NCBI GenBank assembly: GCA_018398815.1
Contig: CM031622.1
Coordinates: forward strand, 11,928,469 to 11,992,468
Origin: Conus ventricosus
Lineage: Eukaryota; Mollusca; Gastropoda; Neogastropoda; Conidae
Length of the DNA: 64,000 bases
Direction of reading: 5' to 3'
The position numbers and the translations under genes are program-made. Of this stretch, positions 50,069 through 55,620 are shown piece by piece; the first letter of the stretch is position 1; the number at the start of each line of letters is the position of its first letter. The notes beneath the pieces were generated by a model. That model made no database searches, was not told where the DNA came from, and saw nothing but the letters and a program-made list of their open reading frames with translations.

Positions 50069-52166
50069 TTTGTTACACACATCTGTGTACAAAATAAAGG
50101 TCTCGATGCTTTTTCATCCAAATGTGCAACTTTCTTTTATGAGTAAAAATCAACACTGTAAAAATGATTATTTCCTGCAGCAGGTTTTATTTCCTTCTTC
50201 AAGAACATGAGACAGACAACAAGCAGAGACATACTCACTAGTTGCCTCTCATACCCCTTCTGAAACCCATAAAGAACATGATTAAACTCGATATTAAGTT
50301 ACTGCATTGTAATGCTACAGCTCAACAACTGTAGCTTCCCCATTTCAATGCCCCTAACACTCTCATTCAAATCCCTTTCAAGTGGCAAAGCTGTAACTGA
50401 TTGTGATGACTAAAATAAAAGCTTGGGGAGGGGAGGGGAGGGGGAGAGTAAGGGTGTGATTGGGGAACAACTGCATCAGTTCATATAACCCACCATTTTT
50501 TGTTTGTTTGCTTGATGAACAGTTAAGAGTGTACTGTGTAAGAGAACAAATATACATATACTTTACAGATACTTATCAACAGAAATAGATAAGATATACA
50601 GATCTTCATGCACTGTCTCACCCACTTGTGTACAAATGCATACTTGGACACCCATCTTGAGGGACTTGGTGAGCTTTTTTTCTTTTTTTTTTTTTTAAAA
50701 CTAAAATCATATTTTTCACATCTCTCCTTTAGTTTGGTTTGAAAGCTTTCTTCCCTATTTGTCCCAGACTAGATCCAAAAAATGAAATAAGATACATGTA
50801 TACAACATGAGGGTATCTCTTGTTCCAAATTCATAATTTGGGGGAGAAGTTGGGTTTGGGGAGGAACTTAGGGAGTCAACAACTCATTTCTTTAAAAAGA
50901 AAAAAAAAATAGTAAATCAATTCATAAAAAAGAAGAAATGATACATAAATGCTTTACAAACAAATGTAGTCATCATCTACAAAACATAATTTACCTTGAT
51001 ATAAGTCTGTCTTAACGTCATTTACAAATAGTTATTTTCTTAATACTCTTGAAAGGGATGTCCATTACAAAATGAGATGCCCCCACAAACACAACAGGAG
51101 TCTGTCTTGATGTTATTTAATGACCGAAATATATCCAAACTATGATCTCTGATCTCTATGACTGCAAATGGATCCATTACACAATCGTACAGTGGAACCT
51201 CTGTACTGCTTTGAAAATGTCATGAAAAGCCAGTGTTTCCACACAGGGTCTTTACAGGGAGGAAAACTGCTGTAAAGCCTAAACACACGCATGAAAAGTT
51301 GGGACATGAATACAAAAATGAACACACACACAAATAAAAAGAGACAGATAGGCAGACAGAAACAAAGGAAGAGTCCATTTCATGAACAACAACACTCAAA
51401 TATAAGTAATCACCAAGGGCAAGCTAGTGTTTCAATGTGTCTAGGGAAGCACTAGCAACCAAGAGCATAGTGATCCTACCATTTGAGTGTGTTTACTTTT
51501 TCTTCTTTTTTTTTGTCAGCATGGTCTTTTCTTTTACCTATCACTCTTGGACTCCTGGTACAGCTTGATAACAAACCTTTTCATTCGCAGCATTTCTGCC
51601 TGGAGGTGCTTGATATTGCTAGAGATTGGGGAGGTTCATCACCGAGTCATCAACCATTTTGACAGCGACTTCTTCTTGCTCGCTTTGATGCTGTGAAATC
51701 AGCATGCCCTATTTCCAGCGACAGCAAACAGGCCTTATCGGGAACAGTCTTTCACCTCCAGGGATGATCTGTATTTCTCAGATGAAGGAACCACTGCCAT
51801 ACCGAGTCATACTGATCTTTCAATCACGTTTGTTAGCAAATTTATATTTCCAGCTCAGCATTTTCATGACCTGTGGACTTTCATCTTTTACAGTTATCTG
51901 AATCCTGTCCTGTTTGTGAGGTGTTCCACTCTTTAAACTTGGCTTCCAACTTTCATCCAATCGTCTGGTGTGGAAAATGTTGAGTTTTTTCCTTTGAACT
52001 GAAGCGCTTGCAGATGACATTTCTGCAATGGCTGTGCAGGGCCAATCTGTGTGCCATTTAGAATTTCTTCCTTACACTAAATTACGAACACGCTATCACA
52101 ATTGTGAATATATTTCAGTTCACAAAACGTGAATATATCAAAACTTATCAAACTGTGACAGTCATA

Positions 52167-52223
<57 letters not shown>

Positions 52224-54922
52224 TGAGTTTACATTGTCCACCCCACATAAGGTTTAAAGTCATTTTGCACTTATCAAAAACAAGGTTTTCATGGTCTTGC
52301 AGATCATATGCAGACAGAAAACAAAAATTGCTAAAATGTCTGTACACTGGATATCAGGGGAATGGGAAGTGGGGAGGGCTTAGGGGGAGGGGGGCAGTCG
52401 TAGAAAGAATTGGGGTTAAGCAATCAATGCTTACGTTTTCTTCTGAACAGTTTGGAAAAACAACAACAAATTCATTGCAGACTATGGATAAATCAGCTGA
52501 TACAATGATGGAAGGGACCGTTCCAAGGAGTTTGAAGTAGTGAAAATACTATCACAAAGAGAAATGATCTGCAACAGAACTTGCAGTCACTGAGATGATG
52601 GAGTTGTACAGAGGGGCAAGAAAACAGGCTCCACTGTGTTAGTGTGTAAACAGAGCAAAACCAGTGATCCAGCCGGTATCAGCTTGTCCAAACCACGCTT
52701 AGTCTCCAGTGCGAAAATTAAACTGGTTTCCTGACCTCCAAAATAAAGAGAATGGGGAAAGGAATCTGGGGCTGTCACAAGTCACCAGCATAATATCATA
52801 CTATCATTAATTAGTCCTGCAGAGTAAGGTATTAATACATACATTATTAAGGAGAGTGTCCATAGGTGTACATCCAATTCCCTTTGTGGTCATGATCTAC
52901 TGCGATCTGTTCTTATCTCGTAGTGTGATTTCTTTTAAACAAAATATATTTACCTGAGGCACAGGCAACTGACTGATGCAATGAAGTTAACAGTCTGAGA
53001 CTGTAAGCACAAACATCACAATCATTACCTATCAGAAAACAACAAGCAGACTTTCTGTACTAGCTCTCACCAATCATCGAATAAACACCAAGCCTAAACA
53101 AAAACCTCTCCTTAAACTAAAAAAAAACTTTCAATTTAAAGACTGGCTCTTAACAAAAAATGTCCTCCGAGTACCTACAAAATTTACGTAACAACAAATT
53201 TACAAAAGCTCCTTTTAACTCTTTTATGTGATGACATGGCAGCTGTTCCTGTCAACCGCACTATTAGTATTGTGCCAGGATGCTTACACCACAGTTCACA
53301 TTTTTTAGATTTTAGTCTTTTCATTGGTATATCATATGAAAATACGCTTTTGTATACAGAGGTATAACACACACACACACTGGAGAGAATTGGTCATTCT
53401 AAAATTTCAAGTGCCGATATCGCCCCTGAAGTCAGGAAGCTGAAGCCCTGCAACAGGGTCTTGCACTTTCATAAAGAAGGTTTTTCACCTTAGTCTTTCC
53501 ACAAACACAGAAGGCTTTCTTAGCCAGGCTAAGTTCCAGCAATTTTTTTTAAATCCTATTTTTCTGTGCTTCATGCAAGGAAGTGCTTTCTTCTTTCAGC
53601 CTTTGAAACATCTTGCAGTTTAAAAATACGACTGGCAGATTGTTCAAGAGGTTGCCATGCAGGCTTAACCTGCCATGCAGTCTAATCAATTTTGAACCAC
53701 TACGTAAGAATCCTGCACATTTGGAAATACAGATCAATCGTCAACCACTGATAGAAAAAAAAATCTATCACATATTATACCATTTCTAAATTTTCTCAAT
53801 TGATTCACAGGATCTGCAGAAAAAACTCTTCGAGGTCCCAAATAATGGAGATCTGTCAAAAGACAAAAATCTTCCTTAAGACAAGGACAACATGCAACTG
53901 CACCAGGAAAACAAAAGCCACCTGCTCCTGGCTTGCCAGACCTGCCAGGGCTATAGCTGCCACCTTCAAAGATTTTCATGTCAACAGCCCTTCATACAAC
54001 AAAGAAGACCAGAGAGACACCACATTTTGCTTCGGTATCAAAAAGGAAACAATACTTCTGAAGAAAAAAAGAAAAACAGAATGTTGATATGGAATTTAGC
54101 TAAGGAAAAAAAAGGGCAAGGTCCTATCAACAACAAGAACAAAATTTAACAAAACAAGACAAGAAAAAGGTAAAAAATGTTGATCAATATGGAATGTATA
54201 TGGGGGGGGGGGGGGGGGGGGTAAGTGTTTAGGTTCTCTTTTTGAAAAATAAGATAAAGAAATGAAATTAAGGGAGACAGCTGAGAAAGAAAATGATAGA
54301 AAAGAAAAAAAAATGTAAGAGAAAAATCTTCCTACTATTTACATTTACAATCATAACACTCGATTCTTCTTTTACTACCAATAGCTGAGACCCTTTTACC
54401 AAGCTTGGCTGATGGGAATTGCTGATATCTAGCTGCCTACAAGCTTCGCAAATTAATATAAAGCGTCATTCTTTTCTTCAGAATTATAACTCACCTACCC
54501 CCTCCCTTTCATCATCCCGCAAAATATTACATTAGGGCTATCAAGGCCTTTCATTTTATCTGATGAGTAGAGAGTGATAAGATAAGATAATGTTGCTTAT
54601 AGCCCAGCCGACCGCAAAGGGCCACATCAGGGCTGTCACCACGTTAAAATCAACTCACCAGTGAGTAGAGAGTGAAAATACCCAAAGCTTAAATTCTTTT
54701 TTCCTTTCATTTCAAACATAAAAATTTCCTCAGAAAAAGAAATGGATACGAAGTCTTGGTGAAACTAGTACAAAAGACTGCAGGAGATAATGATAGTAAA
54801 CATACGTACCGGTCTTCCCACGTATCTCTGCGCCGCTCATCTCTTCTGTCATAGTCGTTACGTTCTCGTCGGAATTTGTCACGACCTTTTCTTCTGTCAT
54901 AGTCATCATCACTGTCTGCCAT
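15282..54922 (-). CDS. SRRT: ARS2/Serrate (SRRT) gene, 11 coding exons, 3' part off window
   Basis: ARS2/Serrate is a nuclear protein. It binds the cap-binding complex and channels capped transcripts to microRNA processing, 3'-end formation, export or decay. I assembled eleven exons on the minus strand (54810-54922, 44584-44748, 41193-41368, 40426-40599, 27454-27615, 26070-26202, 24905-25034, 22075-22158, 17222-17333, 16508-16615, 15282-15433), about 504 residues. They give, in family order, the Asp/Arg-rich N-terminus ([12 protein letters not shown]), KRMRRDW, the Serrate/Ars2 N-terminal domain ([26 protein letters not shown]), VIRMEGGT, acidic and lysine-rich linkers, and the start of the RRM-like domain ([16 protein letters not shown]). 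Phases match across every junction except where exons 3 and 5 carry small frame breaks. Spliced structure argues against a retrocopy. The remaining exons should lie left of base 1. Introns of 5-13 kb are filled with mobile elements. Confidence 0.93.
15549..16358 (-). mobile_element. hAT-like non-autonomous element in SRRT intron 10
   Basis: Terminal inverted repeats are CAGACCTGTTTACCC (15549 on) and, inverted from 16358, CAGACCTGTTTAGCCC. It sits in a TG microsatellite, so its duplication cannot be measured. On the minus strand a decayed N-terminal zinc-finger segment of a transposase is readable ([34 protein letters not shown]), then [18 protein letters not shown] in another frame. Both are typical of the BED-like start of hAT-related transposases. 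The catalytic part is absent. Confidence 0.75.
15788..16165 (-). pseudogene. Truncated hAT-type transposase N-terminus
   Basis: About 100 residues from [16 protein letters not shown] through [14 protein letters not shown] to [16 protein letters not shown]. The zinc-binding pattern is degenerate (CTVRDTDF, one Cys lost). It lies wholly inside the 810-bp element and has no DDE domain. Confidence 0.6.
16508..16615 (-). CDS. SRRT: SRRT coding exon 10
   Basis: The exon is 108 bases, acceptor GACAG and donor GTAAGA. It encodes [20 protein letters not shown] then [16 protein letters not shown]. It is a low-complexity linker. Its identity rests on phase agreement with exon 9 (G|GC) and exon 11 (G|AG) rather than on a conserved motif. 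Confidence 0.75.
16741..16815. repeat. CA/GT microsatellite
   Basis: Alternating CA then GT dinucleotides in SRRT intron 9. Apparent open frames across it are artefacts of the dinucleotide. Confidence 0.95.
17222..17333 (-). CDS. SRRT: SRRT coding exon 9 (Lys/Arg and Ser/Glu-rich)
   Basis: The acceptor is AACAG and the donor GTATGC. It encodes [18 protein letters not shown] followed by [19 protein letters not shown]. The basic stretch followed by a Ser/Glu stretch matches the nuclear-localisation and SESESE region of ARS2. It enters in phase 0 and leaves one base (G) to complete a Gly codon in exon 10. Confidence 0.85.
18001..18755 (+). pseudogene. piggyBac transposase, N-terminal part
   Basis: ATG at 18001 opens [20 protein letters not shown], then an acidic N-terminus typical of the family, an in-frame stop and frameshifts. 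A readable domain follows from [15 protein letters not shown] to [29 protein letters not shown] and a broken RNRFQ segment. These match the start of the piggyBac transposase domain (DDE_Tnp_1_7). The catalytic aspartates that should follow are missing. Confidence 0.8.
18869..19023. repeat. GA and GT microsatellites inside the transposase remnant
   Basis: About 26 GA units are followed by interrupted GT units. They stand where the catalytic core of the transposase should be. Confidence 0.95.
19027..19344 (+). pseudogene. piggyBac transposase, C-terminal part with Cys-rich domain
   Basis: [20 protein letters not shown] then, after a frameshift, [20 protein letters not shown] and CFMDNHTKF, ending at a stop at 19342-19344. 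The C-x2-C ... C-x2-C ... C-x3-CF-x2-H pattern is the C-terminal zinc-binding domain of piggyBac transposases. Confidence 0.85.
19668..20489. mobile_element. Unclassified 822-bp insertion
   Basis: Bounded by exact 15-bp direct repeats (AGAGTTAGTATTGTT at 19653-19667 and 20490-20504), so it is a retroposon-like insertion. No terminal inverted repeats, no coding domain and no pol III boxes are seen. The left edge is T-rich, so the element may be read on the minus strand with a short A-rich 3' end. It contains the LINE micro-insertion at 19924. Confidence 0.6.
19924..19966 (-). mobile_element. LINE 3'-end micro-insertion 1 (43 bp)
   Basis: A 43-bp fragment of the I-type LINE 3' end (on the complement, ...GTCGCTGGCTATAAGAACATTAT). 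It is flanked by AAGTGATGCAAG at 19912-19923 and 19967-19978. It is slightly diverged from LINE A and B, and its TTATC tail is minimal. Confidence 0.8.
21374..22074. other. SRRT intron 8, nothing recognised
   Basis: AT-rich unique-looking intronic sequence. No element boundaries or coding signal were found. Confidence 0.45.
22075..22158 (-). CDS. SRRT: SRRT coding exon 8
   Basis: The exon is 84 bases (28 codons, phase 0 at both ends), with acceptor TTGCAG and donor GTGAGA. It encodes [20 protein letters not shown] then YQRQQKEQ, a charged helical segment. I do not recall an exact counterpart in vertebrate ARS2. Because it is symmetric it could be skipped without breaking frame, so it may be a lineage-specific or alternative exon. 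Confidence 0.7.
22336..22532. repeat. Direct duplication flanking the gap, left copy
   Basis: About 200 bases nearly identical to 23090-23298 (shared markers GGGATAACGGAGAGAGAC and ACTGGTTGAACTACTGG). The two copies bracket the run of Ns. Confidence 0.9.
22679..22778. other. Assembly gap (100 N)
   Basis: Exactly 100 Ns, a conventional placeholder for a gap of unknown length. It is inside SRRT intron 7. Confidence 0.99.
23090..23298. repeat. Direct duplication flanking the gap, right copy
   Basis: The counterpart of 22336-22532. It is preceded by a GT microsatellite (23,010-23,047) and followed directly by the minisatellite. Confidence 0.9.
23318..24782. repeat. 44-bp minisatellite in SRRT intron 7
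   Basis: About 33 units, many shortened. Shared blocks are GACTATCAACAAGGAAACAC and CAGCACTGTCAGGCT, with CATTCAG or CATGCAG between. Units differ by small deletions. There are no unique spacers, so this is a tandem repeat and not a CRISPR array. Confidence 0.95.
24905..25034 (-). CDS. SRRT: SRRT coding exon 7 (acidic/lysine-rich linker)
   Basis: The exon is 130 bases between acceptor CCAG (25035-25036) and donor GTAAGG. It encodes [20 protein letters not shown] followed by Glu/Lys repeats and PAAEPVPD. Low-complexity Glu/Lys composition is typical of the loop between the N-terminal and RRM-like parts of ARS2. It ends in phase 0, matching exon 8. A 1.5-kb minisatellite lies immediately downstream in the intron. 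Confidence 0.8.
25035..26069. other. SRRT intron 6, nothing recognised
   Basis: Unique-looking AT-rich intron with short A and T runs. No mobile element signature was found. Confidence 0.45.
26070..26202 (-). CDS. SRRT: SRRT coding exon 6
   Basis: The acceptor TTTGCAG is followed by CT-GTC-ATC, giving [20 protein letters not shown], then a charged linker ending near VVPADKP. The VIKMEGGT-like motif is diagnostic of ARS2. The 3' end is uncertain. The donor GTTCGT at 26069 keeps the phase with exon 7. A stronger-looking GTATCA four bases downstream (exon end 26066) would break it. Confidence 0.85.
26203..26780. other. SRRT intron 5 (left part), A-rich tract
   Basis: Contains a degenerate A-rich tract (26,590-26,620), perhaps the tail of an old retroelement. 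Nothing else is recognised. Confidence 0.4.
26850..27330 (-). pseudogene. LINE ORF2 C-terminal remnant
   Basis: A minus-strand reading [19 protein letters not shown] resembles the LRWxGHVxRMxDxRxPK motif near the end of many LINE ORF2 proteins. It is followed by [12 protein letters not shown] and [10 protein letters not shown] like the RxKD...WR region. Strongly decayed, it lies inside SRRT intron 5. Confidence 0.5.
27454..27615 (-). CDS. SRRT: SRRT coding exon 5 (several frame breaks)
   Basis: The exon starts after AG at 27616-27617 and ends at donor GTATGT. Fragments of the expected ARS2 sequence appear in different frames: [31 protein letters not shown], then a D-A codon pair joined to exon 6. 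At least three single-base indels are needed to keep one frame. The length (162) also misses the required phase. The exon is either damaged in the assembly or truly decayed in this allele. The flanking exons are intact, which favours base-calling errors. Confidence 0.75.
27640..28920. other. SRRT intron 4 (left part) with a 20-bp tandem repeat
   Basis: Mostly unique-looking. At 28,300-28,372 the unit CAGCCAAACGCTAATGTCCT repeats three to four times. No gene was found. Confidence 0.5.
28921..29406 (-). pseudogene. LINE ORF2 C-terminal fragment with Cys/His motif
   Basis: 161 open codons on the minus strand: [20 protein letters not shown], then [16 protein letters not shown] and [16 protein letters not shown]. 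The pattern C-x2-C ... DE-x-HF-x3-C-x2-Y-x3-R is the zinc-finger-like end of many LINE reverse transcriptases. The RT domain itself is absent (5'-truncated insertion). Confidence 0.7.
29407..30328. other. SRRT intron 4, AT-rich, nothing recognised
   Basis: T-rich unique-looking sequence with a T run at about 30,240-30,258. No coding or element signal. Confidence 0.4.
30342..30404 (+). mobile_element. LINE 3'-end micro-insertion 2 (63 bp)
   Basis: It carries TGATGTGGCCCTTTGCGGTC and TATAAGCAAC followed by four ATTATC/TTATC tail units. It is identical in design to the 3' ends of LINE A and LINE B. It is flanked by CTGGCATGATCCT at 30329-30341 and 30405-30417. Confidence 0.92.
30503..30555. repeat. 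GA microsatellite
   Basis: A perfect GA tract of about 26 units. Confidence 0.95.
30948..31123. repeat. DIRS left inverted terminal repeat with extension
   Basis: The extension 30948-30994 is complementary to 31193-31246. The repeat proper (30995-31123) is the reverse complement of 36356-36490, with about 85-90% agreement by eye. Confidence 0.85.
31193..31270. repeat. DIRS internal complementary region
   Basis: Its left arm (31193-31246) complements the left terminus and its right arm (31243-31270) complements the right terminus. The arms meet at TTAA. It thus encodes the junction of the two ends, as used to template circularisation in the DIRS cycle. Confidence 0.85.
31390..31900 (-). pseudogene. 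DIRS tyrosine recombinase, C-terminal part
   Basis: On the minus strand PHEIRAM supplies the catalytic H-x-x-R (His codon at 31532-31534). After a one-base shift comes [14 protein letters not shown], and then [11 protein letters not shown], whose Tyr (31426-31428) sits where the nucleophile is expected. The H-E-I-R-A ... FYLRDVS pattern is typical of DIRS recombinases. Frameshifts and an in-frame stop make it inactive. Confidence 0.75.
32400..33110 (-). pseudogene. DIRS RNase H and following domain
   Basis: HINRLEL, then [13 protein letters not shown] (an Asp-containing RNase H motif of DIRS type), then a C/G homopolymer of about 41 bases. After it come [29 protein letters not shown] and [11 protein letters not shown] in shifting frames. 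The order matches the RT-RNase H-accessory region of DIRS pol. Confidence 0.75.
32901..32941. repeat. Poly-C run of about 41 bases
   Basis: An uninterrupted C tract inside the DIRS RNase H region. It replaces or interrupts the Gly-rich GGTRS-like segment of that domain. Confidence 0.95.
33353..34538 (-). pseudogene. DIRS reverse transcriptase
   Basis: The minus-strand frame from about 34,538 gives a Pro/Ser-rich leader, then [20 protein letters not shown] (RT motif A, near 33,840). An overlapping frame gives [12 protein letters not shown] and [14 protein letters not shown] (Asp-Asp catalytic pair, near 33,620). These signatures are specific to DIRS-like RTs. Two frames are needed, so at least one shift lies near 33,700. 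Confidence 0.85.
34560..36050 (-). pseudogene. DIRS gag-like region
   Basis: A GC-rich, Pro/Gly-rich minus-strand coding remnant (for example [18 protein letters not shown]), with no recognisable domain. Its 5' part holds four copies of a 14-bp motif. Position upstream of the RT is the main reason to call it gag-like. Confidence 0.5.
35896..36074. repeat. Four spaced copies of AGAACCGCAGCTGA
   Basis: Exact 14-bp copies at 35896, 35941, 35992 and 36061, spaced 45-69 bases apart. On the minus strand they would encode repeated SAAVL. Confidence 0.9.
36356..36508. repeat. DIRS right inverted terminal repeat with extension
   Basis: The counterpart of 30995-31123. The final TATAGTATGTGTAATTAA is complementary to the right arm of the internal complementary region, with one extra A. 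Confidence 0.85.
36694..37545. repeat. Minisatellite, about 52-55 bp unit, about 16 copies
   Basis: Each unit holds AATACTGCTTGTGAGGTCTG and AAGTCTGTTAT. Left units have ACTGGTCTCTG, and right units have ATAAGTCTCTA with an extra TAT. The switch suggests two expansion phases. It lies just beyond the DIRS element in SRRT intron 4. Confidence 0.95.
38054..38940 (+). mobile_element. piggyBac-like non-autonomous element with perfect subterminal palindrome
   Basis: Inserted in the old SINE. The right flank is TTAA (38937-38940) and the left is TCAA (38054-38057, probably a mutated TTAA). The ends CTCATTGG and, inverted, CTCAGTAC are only loosely alike. A short plus-strand frame ([20 protein letters not shown], 38,317 on) resembles the acidic N-terminus of piggyBac transposases. 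The rest of the protein is absent. Confidence 0.65.
38071..38138. repeat. Perfect 22-bp inverted repeat, 24-base loop
   Basis: The left arm 38071-38092 (starting CGTCGATCACCTGG) pairs perfectly with 38117-38138. It lies near the left end of the piggyBac-like element, where transposase-binding palindromes occur. Confidence 0.95.
39069..40425. other. SRRT intron 4 (right part), nothing recognised
   Basis: AT-rich unique-looking sequence. No domain, repeat boundary or RNA signal supported. Confidence 0.4.
40426..40599 (-). CDS. SRRT: SRRT coding exon 4, Serrate/Ars2 N-terminal domain
   Basis: The exon is 174 bases with acceptor CTTTTCAG and donor GTGAGA. It encodes [18 protein letters not shown], then [20 protein letters not shown], then [17 protein letters not shown]. 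This is the best conserved stretch in the window: a helical region of the Serrate/Ars2 N-terminal domain. Phases agree with exon 3 (AG|G) and exon 5 (TG|G). No frame break is seen. Confidence 0.95.
41193..41368 (-). CDS. SRRT: SRRT coding exon 3 (one-base frame break)
   Basis: The acceptor TTGCAG ends at 41369 and the donor GTAGAG lies at 41187-41192. The exon begins in phase with exon 2 as [17 protein letters not shown]. The frame then hits a stop (TAG) unless one base is added near the G-rich run at about 41,320. With that base the exon reads on as [20 protein letters not shown], like the Gly/Pro/His linker of ARS2, and the length becomes compatible with exon 4 (177 instead of 176). A missing base in the assembly is the simplest explanation. 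Confidence 0.8.
41369..42011. other. SRRT intron 2, nothing recognised
   Basis: Unique-looking sequence. No supported feature. Confidence 0.4.
42012..42689 (+). mobile_element. Probable piggyBac-like non-autonomous element
   Basis: TTAA at 42012-42015 followed by CCTTTACCAGCG. A candidate right end, ...GCTACCGTAAAAG near 42,681, is its approximate inverse and is followed by TAAATTAA. A short plus-strand frame from 42323 ([20 protein letters not shown] then Asp/Glu-rich) resembles a piggyBac N-terminus. The right boundary is uncertain. Confidence 0.5.
42026..42136. repeat. Three short palindromes of GTCACCC...GGGTGAC type
   Basis: Imperfect or perfect 18-22-base palindromes at about 42029-42048, 42072-42091 and 42114-42134, spaced about 43 bases apart. 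They lie at the left end of the element at 42012. Confidence 0.8.
43201..43523. repeat. 52-bp minisatellite, six copies
   Basis: The unit starts GACGACTGAACAACAGGGGA and ends CTATATTTCTTACATGT. Copies differ mainly at GAGGCT/GACGCT. It lies in SRRT intron 2. Confidence 0.95.
43524..44583. other. SRRT intron 2, nothing recognised
   Basis: AT-rich unique-looking sequence up to SRRT exon 2. Confidence 0.4.
44584..44748 (-). CDS. SRRT: SRRT coding exon 2
   Basis: The exon is 165 bases. The acceptor AG is at 44749-44750 and a consensus donor GTGAGT at 44578-44583. It encodes [13 protein letters not shown], then an Arg/Tyr-rich stretch, then [19 protein letters not shown]. The end matches the conserved SPP-KRMRRDW segment of ARS2. 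The first base completes the Arg codon of exon 1 and the last two bases start a Trp codon completed by exon 3. Confidence 0.9.
45510..45855 (+). pseudogene. LINE ORF2 C-terminal fragment (RLRTGH type)
   Basis: Plus-strand [20 protein letters not shown], then [17 protein letters not shown], then [13 protein letters not shown], and after a stop LTIQTKAF. The RLRTGH ... CxCG ... T-x-EH-x6-C pattern is a common LINE ORF2 C-terminus. The upstream RT is missing. Confidence 0.75.
46000..46745 (+). mobile_element. Old, nearly full-length copy of the tRNA-headed SINE
   Basis: Aligns along its length with the young SINE. A degraded box B (CAGATTCAAAGGCC), then CATTTAACGGACGCATCTCTGA, CAGACCAAAATGGATC, ATGCCCTCC and GTGGACTGTCAGTGCC blocks occur in order. 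CpG sites are largely lost. Confidence 0.75.
46741..46949. repeat. Tandem repeat (about 44 bp) interrupted by a micro-insertion
   Basis: Three units contain CTTGATGCAGCTATGCATC and CTGAATGCCTGGTGTGAA. The first and second are separated by the LINE micro-insertion 3. The third is cut by the hAT-like element at 46950. Confidence 0.9.
46797..46851 (+). mobile_element. LINE 3'-end micro-insertion 3 (55 bp)
   Basis: It carries TGATGTGGCCCTTTGCAGTC and GGGCTATAAGCAACATTATC with a short TTAT tail. It is flanked by CCTGGTGTGAACCT at 46783-46796 and 46852-46865. Note that the target is itself part of a tandem repeat. Confidence 0.88.
46950..47868. mobile_element. hAT-like non-autonomous element, 6-bp target duplication
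   Basis: A 919-bp element with inverted ends CAGAGGTTCCGCTAGAC and CAGAGGTTCCGTTAGAC, flanked by GTGAAA (46944-46949 and 47869-47874). Several GGTACCG/CCGGTA palindromic motifs lie near both ends. No transposase is encoded. Confidence 0.85.
48395..48449. repeat. GA microsatellite
   Basis: A GA tract with few interruptions, in SRRT intron 1. Confidence 0.95.
48731..49920. mobile_element. TTAA-flanked foldback element with two tiers of inverted repeats
   Basis: TTAA at 48731-48734 and 49917-49920. The ends (AGGTCTACTTTAGAG) are inverted, and long arms continue (shared GATGGACTGGCCGTCAGCC and CGACCTACACAACAAGCC). Inside, a second inverted pair of about 50 bases (49127-49176 against 49480-49528, sharing CCACGTCAGTTCCAGCTGG) surrounds a unique centre. 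No coding domain. A TTAA target suggests mobilisation by a piggyBac or Kolobok-type transposase. Confidence 0.8.
50013..50067. repeat. TG microsatellite
   Basis: A perfect TG tract of about 27 units, in SRRT intron 1. Confidence 0.95.
50068..51483. other. SRRT intron 1, nothing recognised
   Basis: AT-rich unique-looking sequence. No supported feature. Confidence 0.4.
51484..52020 (-). pseudogene. Unidentified decayed coding sequence, possible processed pseudogene
   Basis: Minus-strand ATG at 52018-52020 opens [20 protein letters not shown], followed by a Lys-rich 66-codon frame. After stops and shifts, further protein-like stretches appear ([20 protein letters not shown] then QESKSDR). An A-rich segment near 51,500-51,515 could be a poly-A remnant. 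I do not recognise the protein. It could also be an old mobile-element gene. Confidence 0.3.
52171..52220. repeat. CA microsatellite
   Basis: A perfect CA tract of about 25 units. Confidence 0.95.
52221..54563. other. SRRT intron 1, nothing recognised
   Basis: Unique-looking sequence. A G run lies at about 54,201-54,221. No gene or element supported. Confidence 0.4.
54578..54661 (-). mobile_element. LINE 3'-end micro-insertion 4 (84 bp)
   Basis: Complementary-strand copy of the last 70 bases of LINE A/B plus a three-unit TTATC tail. It is flanked by exact 14-bp repeats TGAGTAGAGAGTGA at 54564-54577 and 54662-54675. It lies about 150 bp inside intron 1 next to SRRT exon 1. Confidence 0.93.
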
Positions 54923-54937
54923 ATTGAATGTCTGTAC
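54810..54937 (-). CDS. SRRT: SRRT coding exon 1 (start codon at 54922)
   Basis: The ATG at 54920-54922 opens [20 protein letters not shown], followed by Arg/Asp repeats ending DTWEDR, which matches the conserved N-terminus of ARS2. The donor GTACGT lies at 54804-54809 and splits the last Arg codon (CG|T), joining in phase to exon 2. Upstream, a CAG acceptor at 54938-54940 suggests that the 5'UTR is spliced, leaving about 15 non-coding bases here. The coding part is 113 bases, which fits phase 2. Confidence 0.9.
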
Positions 54938-55084
54938 CTGTGCATGAAAAGGTGACAAGTTTTAATCGATAACATTTTCTATTCTTCTGTATTGGCTGGA
55001 GAAATGAACTCAGCACTGATATTAATGCTCTTTGTAAACTGTAAGAAATGAGTATAGCACACTGTACTCTTAAACTCTTTCTTC

Positions 55085-55620
55085 TTCTTCTTTTTCCTTA
55101 AACGCTGGTGCACTCAAAAATGAGTAGGTCACCAGCATGCATGTTGAAAGAAAAAAGAAATGCGATTCAGCCTGTAAGCCCCTGGAGCAAAATTTGGGCA
55201 ACAAGGGGTCGCACATGACATTTAAAAGGTTTAAAGCAATGGCCAGTTAAGGCCTAGGTAACCATAAAATATATGGGAAGTTAAAATAGAAAAGTCAATC
55301 AATATGCAGATCTCAAGATTGTCTTATCAATTTGATTTTTAAAAGCAACTGCATTTGTGGCAATCTTGATGGCACCCGGCAGCGAGTTCCACAGCCTTAC
55401 AGAACTAGATAAAACAATGTAAATGGCTGTCAATATTTGATGCAGGTATGGCATAAGATTCACCGCCACTCCTAGTGCTACTTTTATACTAGTTTTCCAT
55501 TGGGATATCAATTAGTTTAGTTCTGCCTTTGAAGAAGTATTAAGTTTAATAAAGGCTCTTCTCTCTTCATTCTCTCTATAAGGTTGTGTTTTTCTTCATC
55601 TTCACTCCCAAACGTAACAA
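55085..55620 (-). pseudogene. LINE 3' end, left arm of an inverted pair
   Basis: The minus strand encodes SSSVRLWNSLPGAIKIATNA then AFKNQIDKTILRSAY, the xRLWNSLP C-terminus common to CR1/RTE-like ORF2 proteins. A 3' region with TGAGTAGGTCACCAGC on its complement and an AAG-rich tail follow. It is the inverse of 55800-56352. Confidence 0.75.

Noticed and set aside
15282..54922. SRRT as a processed pseudogene
   Set aside because: Eleven exons with GT-AG borders and matching phases show a normal spliced gene. Frame breaks are confined to two exons.
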